From the NCBI RefSeq assembly GCF_002886185.1, contig NZ_KZ614148.1, positions 40,620 to 104,619 of the forward strand: a stretch of 64,000 nt of DNA. Direction: 5' to 3'. Each line of letters opens with the position of its first letter. Positions within the stretch are counted from its first letter, which is position 1. This DNA is from Salipaludibacillus neizhouensis. GTDB taxonomy: Bacteria > Bacillota > Bacilli > Bacillales > Salisediminibacteriaceae. Below, piece after piece: positions 45,447-55,653 of this stretch. The position numbers and the translations under genes were made by a program. The notes beneath the pieces were generated by a model. It was not told the origin of the DNA. It ran no database searches and worked only from the letters and a program-made list of their open reading frames with translations.

Positions 45447-46460
45447 ATGATGAAAGTTTCTGTAACAACAACTAAATTTGACTTGTCGGATGGCGATCTA
45501 AAACAAATGTGTCAATTAGGAGTAGATTGCGTTGATTTTGGGACAGGTTCTTCGTTTCCGGGTGTAAAAGAACAAGGGTTTCCAGATTTGGATGCCGTTT
45601 TGAAAATGAAAAAACGAGTACGTTCTTTTGGTTTAGATGTTAATCGAGTGACATTACCTGATATTTCGCAAAAATTTATGAACGATGAAAAAGGTAGCGA
45701 GAAGGAATTAGAAAACTCTGTGAACTCGGTAAAGGTTTTTGGTGAAGCAGGTATTAAACTTGTTAGACAACGTTTCGCTGGAGATACTTTTAATTACATG
45801 ACGAAGAGTTACCAAGCTCTTCAAAGAGGAGGAGCGATTGCCCGAGGAGAAAGCTTAAGTTTCCAAAAAGAACTGTTTGAAACGCCTACTTTGGAGCAGC
45901 ATGAACAGTGGAGAAGTCGTTTCCGTGATGCGTATTCCAAACTAGTTCCAGTTTGTGAAGAATATGAGGTGAACTTAGGAATGCACCCTTCCGATTCACC
46001 AAATCATGAAACGCCATTTGGTGGTTTGGGTTTCCGGCGAATAATGGATGAGTTTCCAAGCAAAAACGTAGGTTACATTTACTGTGTTGGAACAAGAGCA
46101 GAGGAAGGTGGAAGCCCATTAGTGTTAAATGAAATTAACCACTATGGCAGAAAAAATCGAATCTTTCTTGTTCATTTTCGTAACGTACGTGGATCGTTAC
46201 CAACAGCAGGAGCTTTTGAAGAAGCCCTACTAGATGATGGTGATATGAACATGTATAAGATTCTACTAGAACTGAAAAAGGTTGGATACAATGGCTGTTT
46301 AAATCCTGATCATGTTCCAATGATGGAAGGTGATAACCCTGACCTTGATGGAAATTGGGCTCACTCCAATATAGGTTGGAGTTATGGAAGTGTAGGTTTT
46401 GCATACTCAATCGGATATATCAAGGCTTTATTAGCAGCACTAGTGGAATTTGAAGGATAG
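45447..46460 (+). CDS. UxuA-like (mannonate dehydratase family) protein
   Basis: The 337-residue protein is a TIM-barrel protein resembling D-mannonate dehydratase. The likely metal ligands are retained: Cys213 in YCVGTRAEE, His243 in VHFRNVRG, and Asp288/His289 in NPDHVPM. Canonical UxuA turns mannonate into 2-keto-3-deoxygluconate, which is not an intermediate of the aldarate pathway encoded here. It may act on another sugar acid or as an epimerase or dehydratase feeding the pathway. It is the first gene after the GntR/CcpA-controlled promoter and is followed by tctB. The ribosome site is TGGAGGAAAAG. Confidence 0.75.
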   Translation: MMKVSVTTTKFDLSDGDLKQMCQLGVDCVDFGTGSSFPGVKEQGFPDLDAVLKMKKRVRSFGLDVNRVTLPDISQKFMNDEKGSEKELENSVNSVKVFGEAGIKLVRQRFAGDTFNYMTKSYQALQRGGAIARGESLSFQKELFETPTLEQHEQWRSRFRDAYSKLVPVCEEYEVNLGMHPSDSPNHETPFGGLGFRRIMDEFPSKNVGYIYCVGTRAEEGGSPLVLNEINHYGRKNRIFLVHFRNVRGSLPTAGAFEEALLDDGDMNMYKILLELKKVGYNGCLNPDHVPMMEGDNPDLDGNWAHSNIGWSYGSVGFAYSIGYIKALLAALVEFEG

Positions 46461-46487
46461 TTTTTCTTAAGATTGGGGGAGGCTGCG

Positions 46488-46985
46488 ATGGTAAAAAAAT
46501 ATAAAGATATTTATGCAAGTGTTTTCTTACTAGTTGTATCAGTTATTATGTTTATTGCTACTTTTAGTATTCAAAAATTAACAGTCTCTAAAATTGGTGC
46601 AGACTTTGCTCCGAAGTTGGTCGCTATTGGGATTTTCATACTTAGCTTAATTTTATTAATTAACACTATTAAACAAGTAAAAAATCCACAAGCTGTCGTT
46701 GTCGATAATGAAGACGATGACGATGAAAAGGGGAATCAGCCAATTAGCAAGTTGTCTGTTTTAGGTACATTAGGCTTATTAATTGGATACGTTGCATTAA
46801 TGCCTTTAATTGGTTTCCCAATTATGACAGCTATTTATCTGTTTTTACAAATGTATTTACTGGCAGAAAAAGCACATCGGAATATTACACTTTTTCTAAT
46901 TATATCCGTTGTTTCTTCTGGGGTAATCTATTATTGTTTCAAATCAATATTTCATCTAAGGTTACCATCTGGAATCTTAGGATAA
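46488..46985 (+). CDS. tctB: Tripartite tricarboxylate transporter, small subunit TctB
   Basis: The 165-residue protein has four hydrophobic segments and an acidic cytoplasmic loop (DNEDDDDEKGN). This matches the TctB/DUF1468 subunit of TTT transporters. Together with TctA and TctC it would take up a carboxylate by ion-coupled transport. ATG 46488 follows GGGGGAGG. The tctA gene begins 12 bases later. Confidence 0.85.
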   Translation: MVKKYKDIYASVFLLVVSVIMFIATFSIQKLTVSKIGADFAPKLVAIGIFILSLILLINTIKQVKNPQAVVVDNEDDDDEKGNQPISKLSVLGTLGLLIGYVALMPLIGFPIMTAIYLFLQMYLLAEKAHRNITLFLIISVVSSGVIYYCFKSIFHLRLPSGILG

Positions 46986-46997
46986 GGAGGTGTTAGA

Positions 46998-48515
46998 ATG
47001 TTTGATTTATTTTTGGAAGGGCTTACATCAGTAATGACCTTTAAAACGATCCTGTTTATCCTGCTAGGTGTAATAATGGGGCTTGTGTTTGGTTCTATTC
47101 CAGGACTAACAGCTACCATGGCCATTGCAATCACCTTACCTATGACATTTGGGATGAGTCAAATGGATGGGATGGCTATCTTGATGGGGTTATATATTGG
47201 TGGTGTATCAGGTGGTTTAATACCAGCAATTCTGCTGAAATTACCGGGAACTCCCTCATCCATTGCAACAACTTTTGACGGCTATCCAATGGCAAAAAAT
47301 GGTGAGGCAGGAAAGGCCTTTGGATATGCGATCGTGTTTTCGTTCTTAGGTGGATTATTAAGTATCTTCATCTTGATGCTTGTTGCCCCACCATTAGCGA
47401 CAATTGCTCTCAAGTTTGGACCTTATGAATACTTCGCGATCACGATATTTGCTTTAACGATGATATCCAGTTTAGCTGGCAGTTCATTAGTGAAAGGTGT
47501 ACTGGCTGGATTAATGGGAATTGGATTAGCGATGGTTGGTTCAGCACCAATTGATGCGTTTCCAAGGTTTACATTTGGGTATAGCGGCCTTGATGCAGGT
47601 TTCAATTTGCTTCCTGTTCTAATCGGACTGTTTGCCGTAGCAGAGATAATAAAAGCATCCGAAAGGAAAATCAAAAAAGAGAAATCAATCGAGTATAAAA
47701 TGAAAGGTTTTGGATTTTCACTGGTGGACTTTTTCAAACAGGGATGGAATGGTTTAAGGTCAAGTATCATTGGCGTTGCTATCGGAATATTACCTGGTAT
47801 AGGTGGAGGAACCGCTAATATTATTGCTTATGTGACGGCTAAAAACCAATCAAAAACTCCTGAGAAATTTGGAAAGGGAATTCCAGATGGAGTTGTAGCT
47901 TCTGAATCAGCGAATAACGCTGCGATAGGAGGAGCACTTGTACCTTTGATTGCCTTAGGAATTCCTGGAGACACGGTGACAGCTCTTCTTCTTGGAGGAT
48001 TAGTTATTCATGGGTTAACCCCTGGTCCATTGTTATTCCAGGATAATGGCGATGTTGTTTATGGGATTTTTATTGCACTAATTATTGCGAACGTTGCTAT
48101 GATAGCTTTCCTTTATTTTGGAATGAGATTCTTTACGAGAATTTTAAGTATACCTAAATATATTCTTTTACCAATCATCTTAGTATTATGTGTCGTTGGA
48201 GCGATTGGCGTAAATAACCGTATGTTTGATGCAGGAGCACTTTTATTATTCGGAATCCTTGGCTATTTAATGCTGAAATATAAATTTCCAGTTGCACCTG
48301 TTATTCTTGGATTTATTTTAGGTCCACTTGTTGAAACAAACTTGCGAAGAGGACTTATGTACTCACAAGGTGATTTCTTACCTTTCCTTACAGAACCAAT
48401 TGCAGCAGTATTCTTAGGTTTAGCTGCCTTATCTATTATCTTTAAAATTAGAGATAATCATAAAAAGAAACGAAAAAAGTTAGAAAGTCTAGACAATACG
48501 AATAACGGAATTTAG
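46998..48515 (+). CDS. tctA: Tripartite tricarboxylate transporter, large subunit TctA
   Basis: The 505-residue membrane protein has about twelve hydrophobic segments. TctA signatures include GLVFGSIPGLTATMAIAITL, LMGLYIGGVSGGLIPAILLK and LPGTPSSIATTFDGYP, and the second-half counterpart GIGGGTANIIAYVTAK. It forms the transport channel. The cluster context points to glucarate, galactarate or related dicarboxylates, not citrate. Confidence 0.93.
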   Translation: MFDLFLEGLTSVMTFKTILFILLGVIMGLVFGSIPGLTATMAIAITLPMTFGMSQMDGMAILMGLYIGGVSGGLIPAILLKLPGTPSSIATTFDGYPMAKNGEAGKAFGYAIVFSFLGGLLSIFILMLVAPPLATIALKFGPYEYFAITIFALTMISSLAGSSLVKGVLAGLMGIGLAMVGSAPIDAFPRFTFGYSGLDAGFNLLPVLIGLFAVAEIIKASERKIKKEKSIEYKMKGFGFSLVDFFKQGWNGLRSSIIGVAIGILPGIGGGTANIIAYVTAKNQSKTPEKFGKGIPDGVVASESANNAAIGGALVPLIALGIPGDTVTALLLGGLVIHGLTPGPLLFQDNGDVVYGIFIALIIANVAMIAFLYFGMRFFTRILSIPKYILLPIILVLCVVGAIGVNNRMFDAGALLLFGILGYLMLKYKFPVAPVILGFILGPLVETNLRRGLMYSQGDFLPFLTEPIAAVFLGLAALSIIFKIRDNHKKKRKKLESLDNTNNGI

Positions 48516-48583
48516 TCCACATTAATTTTGATAGGGGGGGTTACTCCCTTGTTAGAATATAAAAAATTATAGGAGGGTTTATT

Positions 48584-49654
48584 ATGAAATTAGTTTTAAA
48601 ACCATTGGTAGTATTGTTGGCTATTATGTTTCTAACTGCAATTATTGTTGGGTGTTCGAATGAAGAAAGTTCTAGTGAATCGACGGGTAATACTGAGGAA
48701 ACAGCAGAAGCAGAACAAACTGATGAGGCTGAAGAGTCGGCAGAAACGGTGGCGGATGAGATGAATGATAGTTCAGAAGATGCTGTCGATTACCCTACTG
48801 AACCAATAACATTTGTTGTTCCTGCTGGAGCAGGCGGCGACACGGATCTAAATGCAAGAACATTAGGTAAATATCTGGAAGAAGAATTGGGTCAACCTGT
48901 TGTTATTTCCAATGTTACTGGAGCTGGTGGTACTGTAGGAGCAAGAGAGGTTTTAGATGCCGAAGCAGATGGACACACTGCATTATTCTTTCATAACTCC
49001 ATGTTATTAAATAAAATTTTAGGTTTAGTTGATTTTAGCTATGAAGATATGAAACTAGCAGGAATTGCTGTACTAGATCAAGGAAATACATTTATGGTAA
49101 GTGCTGATTCTGAATTTGAAGACCTTCAAGATATGATTGAATTCGCTAGCGCTAACCCAGGAGAAGTTTCAATTGCTACTGAAGTTGGTGGATTTACACA
49201 CTTACAACTACTAGCTCTGGAAAAAGACCAGGATATCGAATTAAATATTGTGGATGTTGGTGGAGCAGCTGATAAAATCGCAGCTCTTCTAGGTGGACAC
49301 ATTGATATCGTTCCTACTTCTTTAGGGTTAGTAACAGAATATGTAGAATCCGGAGATATGAGATCTCTTGGCATTATGGCTGAAGATTCAGTCGACTTAA
49401 TGCCTGATGTTCCAACCTTCAAGGAGCAAGGCGTTGATAGTAGTTTTGAAAAATTCTTCTTCTTAGGTTTTCCTGAAGAAACACCTGACGAAATTGTAGA
49501 AGCATTTTCAACCGCTCTTGAAAAAGTCGTAAATAATGAGGAATATGTAGCTGAAGCTAATAAATTCTTGGTTTCACCAACATACATGAATCCGCAAGAG
49601 GCATTTGATTACATGCAAGAAACAGAAGCTTACTACACAGAACTTTCTGAGTAG
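48584..49654 (+). CDS. tctC: Tripartite tricarboxylate transporter receptor TctC
   Basis: This 356-residue extracellular receptor starts with a lipoprotein signal (IIVGC). A very acidic Glu/Thr/Ser linker (about 25-70) and the TctC/BugT binding domain follow. The domain begins YPTEPITFVVPAGAGGDTDL and contains VVISNVTGAGGTVGAREV and GGHIDIVPTS. It probably captures aldarates for TctAB. The acidic linker resembles that of MetQ. An inverted repeat follows. Confidence 0.92.
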   Translation: MKLVLKPLVVLLAIMFLTAIIVGCSNEESSSESTGNTEETAEAEQTDEAEESAETVADEMNDSSEDAVDYPTEPITFVVPAGAGGDTDLNARTLGKYLEEELGQPVVISNVTGAGGTVGAREVLDAEADGHTALFFHNSMLLNKILGLVDFSYEDMKLAGIAVLDQGNTFMVSADSEFEDLQDMIEFASANPGEVSIATEVGGFTHLQLLALEKDQDIELNIVDVGGAADKIAALLGGHIDIVPTSLGLVTEYVESGDMRSLGIMAEDSVDLMPDVPTFKEQGVDSSFEKFFFLGFPEETPDEIVEAFSTALEKVVNNEEYVAEANKFLVSPTYMNPQEAFDYMQETEAYYTELSE

Positions 49655-49683
49655 AAGGGTTTGATTGCAAGTCAAACTGAATG

Positions 49684-49713
49684 GGGCTCAAGACATGGTT
49701 ATGTTATGAGCCC
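49684..49713 (+). terminator. Inverted repeat after tctC
   Basis: GGGCTCA pairs with TGAGCCC across 16 bases. There is no T tract, so it is only a possible terminator. Confidence 0.35.
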
Positions 49714-49761
49714 AAACAGTTTTAGTTGGTAGGAATAGTTGTGAAAATTAAGTTTTTAACG

Positions 49762-49823
49762 TTGACACATAAGTTCATTTGTCTTACAATTAAAACAATC
49801 ATTGAATTGTAAGACAAATGAAC
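49762..49823 (+). promoter_or_regulatory. Promoter of kdgD operon with paired operators
   Basis: TTGACA (49762-49767) and TACAAT (49785-49790) are 17 bp apart. A perfect 19-bp inverted repeat starts GTTCATTTGTCTTACAATT (49773-49791), with its complement at 49805-49823. Each arm has one TTGTCTTACAA motif, and the left arm covers the -10 box. This arrangement suits cooperative binding by a dimeric GntR protein. Confidence 0.78.
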
Positions 49824-49877
49824 AAAATAATTAATTAACATTAAAAGAACTTTTAAAATCGAAGGGAGTATTTGGTC

Positions 49878-50816
49878 ATGACTAGTAAAAGAAAAGCCCC
49901 TACAGGAATTTTAGGTTTTCCAACAGCACCATTAAATGAAAGCGGAAACATTGATGAAAAAGCATTAGCCATCAATATAGACTACCTAATAAGAGAGGGG
50001 CTAAGTTCTATCTTTATTGCTTGTGGATCTGGTGAGTTTCATGCAATAAGCAGATTAGAGTATCAGAGAATGGTAGAGGTTGCTATTGAAACTACAGATG
50101 GCAGAGTACCAGTTTACACTGGAGTTGGTGGAAACATTAAAGACGCTATTGAGTTACTCAGATTATCGGAAGACTTAGGTGCAGATGGGTACTTAATTCT
50201 TCCTCCATACCTTGTTAATGGAGAGCAAGAAGGTCTATACAACTACTACAAAACAATTATTCAAACGAGTGAACTAAATGCAATTCTTTATAACCGTGAT
50301 AATGCAATTGTTAATTTAAATACATTACAACGTCTAGTAGATCAGTTCCCACAAATTGTTGCCTTAAAAGATGGCCATGGTGACATGGAATTAAATTTAG
50401 AATTGGTTCAAACAATCGGTAATCGTCTTGAGTGGTTGAACGGAATGCCTTTCGCGGAAATTACCATGCCTGCTTATGCAAACATTGGGTATAGCGCCTA
50501 TTCCTCAGCAATGTCAAACTACATGCCACATATTTCAAAAATGTTTTACGATGCGTTACTTGAAGGCAATGAAGCTCTCGTCAGTGAAATATATATTAAT
50601 GTCCTGCTTCCAATTAACCGTATTCGAAAAGCAAGAAAAGGCTATGCTGTTTCTCTTATTAAAGCGGGAATGGAAATTCAAGGGTTTCCAGTTGCAAATA
50701 CTGTTCGCCCACCTTGTATACCAGTTGAATCAGGCCATTACCAAGAACTGAAAAAGATAATTGTTTCAGCATTGGAAAAATATCCAGTTACAAGTGAACA
50801 AACTACTAATCTATAA
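49878..50816 (+). CDS. kdgD: 5-dehydro-4-deoxyglucarate dehydratase
   Basis: The enzyme dehydrates and decarboxylates 5-keto-4-deoxyglucarate to 2,5-dioxopentanoate. The 312-residue protein is a DHDPS-family barrel with the N-terminal GILGFPTAPLNESG, IACGSGEFHAISRLEY, and the Schiff-base Lys164 in VALKDGHGDMEL, typical of KdgD. ATG 49878 follows GAAGGGAG; the in-frame TTG at 49872 is too near the site. It is the first gene of the second operon, directly upstream of the aldehyde dehydrogenase for the next step. Confidence 0.93.
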   Translation: MTSKRKAPTGILGFPTAPLNESGNIDEKALAINIDYLIREGLSSIFIACGSGEFHAISRLEYQRMVEVAIETTDGRVPVYTGVGGNIKDAIELLRLSEDLGADGYLILPPYLVNGEQEGLYNYYKTIIQTSELNAILYNRDNAIVNLNTLQRLVDQFPQIVALKDGHGDMELNLELVQTIGNRLEWLNGMPFAEITMPAYANIGYSAYSSAMSNYMPHISKMFYDALLEGNEALVSEIYINVLLPINRIRKARKGYAVSLIKAGMEIQGFPVANTVRPPCIPVESGHYQELKKIIVSALEKYPVTSEQTTNL

Positions 50817-50851
50817 TTATGATTCATTAAATTTTGATAGGAGGAGTTAAA

Positions 50852-52315
50852 ATGACAGTTGATACAAAAAAAGAAACCTATTTAAACTTTGTAAATGGAT
50901 CTTGGACGGCTTCTACAAGTGGTGAGGTTATGCCAAGTTTAAACCCAGCAAATAACGACGATATAGTAGGATATGTGCAAATGTCTACAAAGGAAGAAAT
51001 AGACGATGCTGCTACAGCAGCAAAAGAAGCTCAAAAAAGCTGGAAGAAGCTATCGGGTAACGATCGTGGGGGGTTCCTATACAAAGCTGCGGACATTTTA
51101 GAAAGTAGATTGGAAGAGATTGCCGAGTGTATGACTCGTGAAATGGGGAAAACATTTCCAGAGGCAAAAGGTGAAACAGCTCGGGGAGTAGCGATTCTTC
51201 GTTACTACGCAGGAGAAGGCTTGCGTAAAGAAGGGGATGTTATCCCATCAACAGATAGCAGTGCACTCATGTTTACAAGCCGTGTGCCATTAGGTGTTGT
51301 AGGCGTCATTACCCCATGGAATTTCCCAGTGGCGATTCCAATATGGAAAATGGCACCAGCTCTCATTTATGGAAATTCTGTGGTTATTAAACCTGCACAA
51401 GAAACAGCTGTAACTTGCGCAAAAGTAATTGAGTGCTTTGAAGAAGCTGGATTCCCCGCAGGTGTAGTTAATATGGTTACAGGATCCGGTTCCGTAATTG
51501 GTCCAGCGTTGACAGAGAATCCTAATGTTAACGCGATTACTTTCACTGGTTCAAATGGAGTTGGAAAAGTCATTGGTCAAGGTTGCTTAGCTCGTGGAGC
51601 AAAGTACCAATTAGAAATGGGTGGGAAAAATCCTGTTATCGTGGCTGCTGATTGTGATATAGATCTAGCAGTGGATGCAACAATAAGTGGCGCGTTTCGT
51701 TCTACTGGACAAAAGTGCACAGCTACAAGTCGTGTGATTATTGAAGAAGCAGTCTATGAAACATTTAAAGAAAAACTATTAAAGAAAACAGCTGAAATTA
51801 CAGTTGGAGATGGCTTAAAAGAAGGAATATGGATGGGTCCGTCTGCAAGTGAAAATCAATTAAATACTGTGCTACATTATATTGAAAAAGGGAAAGAAGA
51901 AGGAGCAACTCTTCTTGCTGGTGGAAACCGCTTAAAGGGTGAAGGTTTTGACAGTGGATATTTCGTAGAGCCGACTATCTTTGAAAATGTTACTTCTGAA
52001 ATGACCATTGCTCAAGAAGAAATATTCGGTCCAGTAATAGCTCTTATACAAGTAAACAACTTAAAAGATGCACTACACATTGCAAATGATGTTGATTTTG
52101 GCTTATGTGCTTCAATTTTCACAAGTAATATTCAAAACATGCTTTCATTTATAGAAGATATGGAAGCAGGGCTTATACGTGTTAATTCAGAAAGTGCCGG
52201 TGTAGAGCTTCAAGCCCCCTTTGGCGGTATGAAACAGTCTAGTTCACACTCCCGCGAGCAAGGTGAAGCTGCCAAAGAATTCTTCACATCGATTAAAACT
52301 ATTTTTGTGAAATAA
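50852..52315 (+). CDS. 2,5-dioxovalerate (alpha-ketoglutarate semialdehyde) dehydrogenase
   Basis: The enzyme oxidises 2,5-dioxopentanoate to 2-oxoglutarate with NAD(P)+. The 487 residues have the aldehyde dehydrogenase fold: [20 protein letters not shown], the catalytic Glu255 in LEMGGKNP, the nucleophile Cys289 in GQKCTATSR, and [10 protein letters not shown]. Specificity is inferred from kdgD immediately upstream. ATG 50852 follows AGGAGGAG. Confidence 0.92.
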   Translation: MTVDTKKETYLNFVNGSWTASTSGEVMPSLNPANNDDIVGYVQMSTKEEIDDAATAAKEAQKSWKKLSGNDRGGFLYKAADILESRLEEIAECMTREMGKTFPEAKGETARGVAILRYYAGEGLRKEGDVIPSTDSSALMFTSRVPLGVVGVITPWNFPVAIPIWKMAPALIYGNSVVIKPAQETAVTCAKVIECFEEAGFPAGVVNMVTGSGSVIGPALTENPNVNAITFTGSNGVGKVIGQGCLARGAKYQLEMGGKNPVIVAADCDIDLAVDATISGAFRSTGQKCTATSRVIIEEAVYETFKEKLLKKTAEITVGDGLKEGIWMGPSASENQLNTVLHYIEKGKEEGATLLAGGNRLKGEGFDSGYFVEPTIFENVTSEMTIAQEEIFGPVIALIQVNNLKDALHIANDVDFGLCASIFTSNIQNMLSFIEDMEAGLIRVNSESAGVELQAPFGGMKQSSSHSREQGEAAKEFFTSIKTIFVK

Positions 52316-52327
52316 ATATAAAAGAGG

Positions 52328-52360
52328 CTGGGTCAAAAAGATTTCCTTTTTGACCAGTCT
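52328..52360 (+). terminator. Terminator-like hairpin before gudD
   Basis: CTGGGTCAAAAAG pairs with CTTTTTGACCAG across ATTTC. The downstream T tract is short, so gudD could be reached by readthrough. Confidence 0.6.
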
Positions 52361-52427
52361 TAGCTTAAAGAAGACAGTTTTAACAAATTTTTTGAAAAGA
52401 TTATTTAACATACAGGGGTGATTCCAT

Positions 52428-53798
52428 ATGCAAATTCAACAAGTTACGAATGAAAAAGCAACCTCAACACCGGTAATTACGGAGCTACAAGTCATACCAG
52501 TTGCTGGACATGACAGCATGTTGCTTAACTTGAGCGGGGCACATAGTCCGTTTTTCACTCGTAATATAGTGATTTTGAAAGATAACTCGGGTAACTTAGG
52601 TGTTGGCGAAGTGCCAGGTGGTGAAAACATTCGACAAACGTTAGAAGATGCAAAGCCATTAGTCGTTGGTCAGTCAATTGGAAAATATAATAACGTTCTT
52701 AACTTAGTAAGAAAACAATTTGCAGATCGGGATACCGCTGGACGTGGACAGCAAACATTTGATTTGCGTATTGCGGTACATGCGGTAACAGCACTCGAAT
52801 CAGCTCTTCTTGACCTTCTTGGTAAACACTTGAATGTACCAGTGTCTGCGCTTCTTGGGGAAGGTCAACAGCGTGATAAGGTTGAAGTATTAGGATATTT
52901 ATTCTACATCGGGGACCGCAACAAAACAGATTTACCTTACTTAAGTGATCCTAATGGAGAAGATGATTGGGCTAGGTTACGTCATGAAGAAGCGATGACT
53001 CCAGAGGCAATTGTTAGATTGGCGGAAGCAGCTCATGAGCGATATGGTTTCAATGATTTTAAATTAAAGGGCGGTGTATTACGAGGTGAAGAGGAGATGA
53101 AGGCGGTTACATCACTGGCTAGGCGTTTCCCAAATGCTCGAATAACACTTGATCCCAACGGTGCTTGGTCACTAGATGAAGCGATTAAACTTTGCCGAGG
53201 TCAACATAACGTACTTGCTTATGCAGAGGATCCTTGCGGAGCTGAGAATGGTTATTCAGCTCGTGAAATAATGGCAGAGTTCAGACGTGCGACAGGTCTA
53301 AAAACAGCTACAAATATGATCGCAACCGATTGGCGTCAAATGGGTCACTCCATTACTTTGCAATCTGTTGATATTCCATTAGCAGATCCACATTTTTGGA
53401 CGATGCAAGGTTCTGTCCGCGTCGCACAAATGTGTCATGAATGGGGATTAACATGGGGATCGCATTCCAATAATCACTTCGACATCTCTCTAGCGATGTT
53501 TACTCATGTGGCTGCAGCTGCCCCTGGGGATATTACAGCAATTGATACGCATTGGATTTGGCAGGATGGTCAGAACTTAACAAAAAATCCTTTTGAAATA
53601 ACTGATGGGAAGATTGAAGTTCCACAAAGACCAGGTCTAGGCATTGATATCAATATGGAACAAATTGAAATCGCTCACAAGTTGTATCTAAAAGAAGGAT
53701 TGGGTGTTCGTGATGACTCTGTAGCTATGCAATATCTGATCCCAGGATGGGAGTTCAATAACAAACGGCCATGTTTAGTTAGAGACTCCGACATATAA
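52428..53798 (+). CDS. gudD: Glucarate dehydratase
   Basis: GudD dehydrates D-glucarate to 5-keto-4-deoxyglucarate. The 456 residues match the enolase-superfamily enzyme: the general base region DFKLKGGVL (KxK), metal ligands in [10 protein letters not shown] and [11 protein letters not shown], the ATNM substrate loop, and the catalytic His in [11 protein letters not shown]. It feeds KdgD. No GntR operator is visible in its own upstream gap, so it probably depends on the kdgD promoter or an unrecognised one. ATG 52428 follows AGGGGTG. Confidence 0.95.
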   Translation: MQIQQVTNEKATSTPVITELQVIPVAGHDSMLLNLSGAHSPFFTRNIVILKDNSGNLGVGEVPGGENIRQTLEDAKPLVVGQSIGKYNNVLNLVRKQFADRDTAGRGQQTFDLRIAVHAVTALESALLDLLGKHLNVPVSALLGEGQQRDKVEVLGYLFYIGDRNKTDLPYLSDPNGEDDWARLRHEEAMTPEAIVRLAEAAHERYGFNDFKLKGGVLRGEEEMKAVTSLARRFPNARITLDPNGAWSLDEAIKLCRGQHNVLAYAEDPCGAENGYSAREIMAEFRRATGLKTATNMIATDWRQMGHSITLQSVDIPLADPHFWTMQGSVRVAQMCHEWGLTWGSHSNNHFDISLAMFTHVAAAAPGDITAIDTHWIWQDGQNLTKNPFEITDGKIEVPQRPGLGIDINMEQIEIAHKLYLKEGLGVRDDSVAMQYLIPGWEFNNKRPCLVRDSDI

Positions 53799-53820
53799 GA
53801 TAACATAACGTAGTCGCAGG

Positions 53821-53848
53821 AGTAGACCGAAATTGGGTCTACTTTTCA
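53821..53848 (+). terminator. Terminator after gudD
   Basis: AGTAGACC pairs with GGTCTACT across GAAATTG, followed by TTTCATTT. Confidence 0.75.
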
Positions 53849-53866
53849 TTTAAAAGATAAGAATGC

Positions 53867-53903
53867 ATAAATTTAATAAAAGACGCTATGCGTTTTTCTT
53901 AAT
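53867..53903 (+). repeat. 3' module of the dispersed element (isolated)
   Basis: ATTTAATAAAAGACGCTATG continues as CGTTTTTCTTA, the same hairpin as at 22990 and 36790. It is followed by a separate folded segment at 53919-54015. Confidence 0.7.
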
Positions 53904-53918
53904 TATTACTGTTTTCTT

Positions 53919-54015
53919 AAATGGTCTAGTTAGTACAAGGTGGTGCTCGAATAAGCTCTAGCTGGACGTTTTCTGAGGGCAACGCTGGAGAAGGTGCTTT
54001 TCACTTCGACCATTT
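53919..54015 (+). repeat. Folded segment with the 36-nt shared motif
   Basis: AAATGGTC (53919-53926) pairs with GACCATTT (54008-54015), closing about 80 bases that contain the 36-nt motif (53948-53983) shared with 4083-4118. It lies upstream of garD. It could be a structured leader or a remnant of an element; no gene is supported on either strand. Confidence 0.45.
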
Positions 54016-54095
54016 CCATAAAACAATAAGGTTTACGAAAACAGCCTAATTTTTTATTATAAATGTTAAAAACAAAATTTAAAAGGAGGATTTTT

Positions 54096-55619
54096 ATGGC
54101 CTCGCAGATATCAGATGAGATTCCATTATATATTAAAGTCAATTCGCAAGACAACGTGGCAATTATAGTTAACTCCGGTGGTTTAAAGCAAGGGACGTTG
54201 TTTTCATGTGGTCTTACATTATTCGAATTTGTACCTCAAGGACACAAGACGGCTTTAGTGGATTTAGAACAAGATCAAGAGATCATCCGCTACGGGGAAG
54301 TAATTGGGTTTGCTAAAACGCCTATTAAAAAGGGAAGCTGGATTAAAGAATCGCTAGTACAAATGCCAGTTCCGCCTGAACTAGATAAACTACCGCTTGC
54401 CAATAAAGTGCCCGATGCCCAGCCACTTATGGAAGGTTATACCTTTGAAGGATTTAGAAATGCTGATGGGAGTGCAGGAATCAAAAACATACTTGGAATA
54501 ACTACTAGCGTTCAGTGTGTTGCAGGTGTACTTGATTACGCGGTTAATAAAATCAAAAAAGAACTTCTTCAAAACTATCAAAATGTTCATGATGTTGTAG
54601 CGCTAAATCACACATACGGGTGTGGTGTTGCCATTAATGCTCCTGATGCTGAAATACCGATTCGCACGATTCAAAACATAGCTAGCCACCCTAACTTCGG
54701 AGGAGAAGTAATGATTGTGGGATTAGGGTGCGAAAAATTACAGCCAGATAGATTAGGTAATGAGGAAGATATTGTTTCACTCCAAAACCAACAAGGTTTT
54801 ACAAACATGGTCAAAATGATTATAGACATGGCTGAGGAACGTTTAGAAATTTTAAATAAGAGAGAGCGGGTAACTTGTCCAGTTTCCGATCTAGTCATAG
54901 GTTTGCAATGTGGTGGGAGTGATGCCTTTTCAGGAGTAACAGCTAATCCTGCTATAGGATATACTGCTGATTTACTTGTTCGAGCTGGGGCAACCGTTTT
55001 GTTCTCCGAAGTAACTGAAGTGAGAGATGCGGTCCATTTATTAACCCCACGAGCTATAAATAAAGAGGTTGGTCAAGGGTTGATACGTGAAATGAAGTGG
55101 TATGATGACTATTTACAAAAAGGGAATGCTGACCGCAGTGCAAATCCTTCTCCCGGAAATAAAAAGGGTGGTTTGTCGAACGTAGTTGAAAAGTCGCTTG
55201 GTTCTATAGTCAAGTCTGGAAGTAGTCCTATTTCAGGTGTATTAGCACCTGGAGAAAAGGCCACCCAAAAAGGCTTGCTGTTTGCTGCAACACCGGCGAG
55301 TGATTTTGTCTGTGGTACATTGCAGCTCGCTTCCGGTATGCATCTTCAAGTTTTTTCTACAGGGAGAGGAACGCCTTATGGATTATCAATGGCACCGGTA
55401 ATTAAAGTTTCTACAAGAAATGCCTTATTAGAACAGTGGAGCGATTTAATTGATATTAACGCTGGCACCATAGCTACAGGCGAATCGAGCATAGAGGATA
55501 TTGGGTGGGAATTATTTCATTTCATATTGGATGTTGCAAGTGACCGTAAGAAAACATGGGCAGATCACTGGGGGATAAGCAATGACCTTAGCCTGTTTAA
55601 TCCAACCCCAGTGACATAA
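54096..55619 (+). CDS. garD: Galactarate dehydratase
   Basis: GarD dehydrates galactarate (meso-galactaric acid) to 5-keto-4-deoxyglucarate, the substrate of KdgD. The 507-residue protein has the UxaA/GarD architecture. An N-terminal SAF-like domain (1-100) comes first, followed by the main domain with [46 protein letters not shown] and [18 protein letters not shown]. The C-terminal domain contains [23 protein letters not shown] 54096 follows AGGAGGATT; the longer frame from 54063 has no site. The permease gene begins 34 bases after its stop. Confidence 0.93.
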   Translation: MASQISDEIPLYIKVNSQDNVAIIVNSGGLKQGTLFSCGLTLFEFVPQGHKTALVDLEQDQEIIRYGEVIGFAKTPIKKGSWIKESLVQMPVPPELDKLPLANKVPDAQPLMEGYTFEGFRNADGSAGIKNILGITTSVQCVAGVLDYAVNKIKKELLQNYQNVHDVVALNHTYGCGVAINAPDAEIPIRTIQNIASHPNFGGEVMIVGLGCEKLQPDRLGNEEDIVSLQNQQGFTNMVKMIIDMAEERLEILNKRERVTCPVSDLVIGLQCGGSDAFSGVTANPAIGYTADLLVRAGATVLFSEVTEVRDAVHLLTPRAINKEVGQGLIREMKWYDDYLQKGNADRSANPSPGNKKGGLSNVVEKSLGSIVKSGSSPISGVLAPGEKATQKGLLFAATPASDFVCGTLQLASGMHLQVFSTGRGTPYGLSMAPVIKVSTRNALLEQWSDLIDINAGTIATGESSIEDIGWELFHFILDVASDRKKTWADHWGISNDLSLFNPTPVT

Positions 55620-55653
55620 TATTTCGGTCTTCAAGAAAGGGGATGACAGCTGC

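Noticed and set aside
45447-46460. Straight annotation as D-mannonate dehydratase UxuA
   Set aside because: The fold and ligands fit, but the pathway context lacks the rest of glucuronate catabolism, so only a family-level call is justified.
53930-54154. Minus-strand open frame of 74 codons before garD
   Set aside because: It spans the folded intergenic segment and the garD start in antisense. No ribosome site or recognisable protein was seen.
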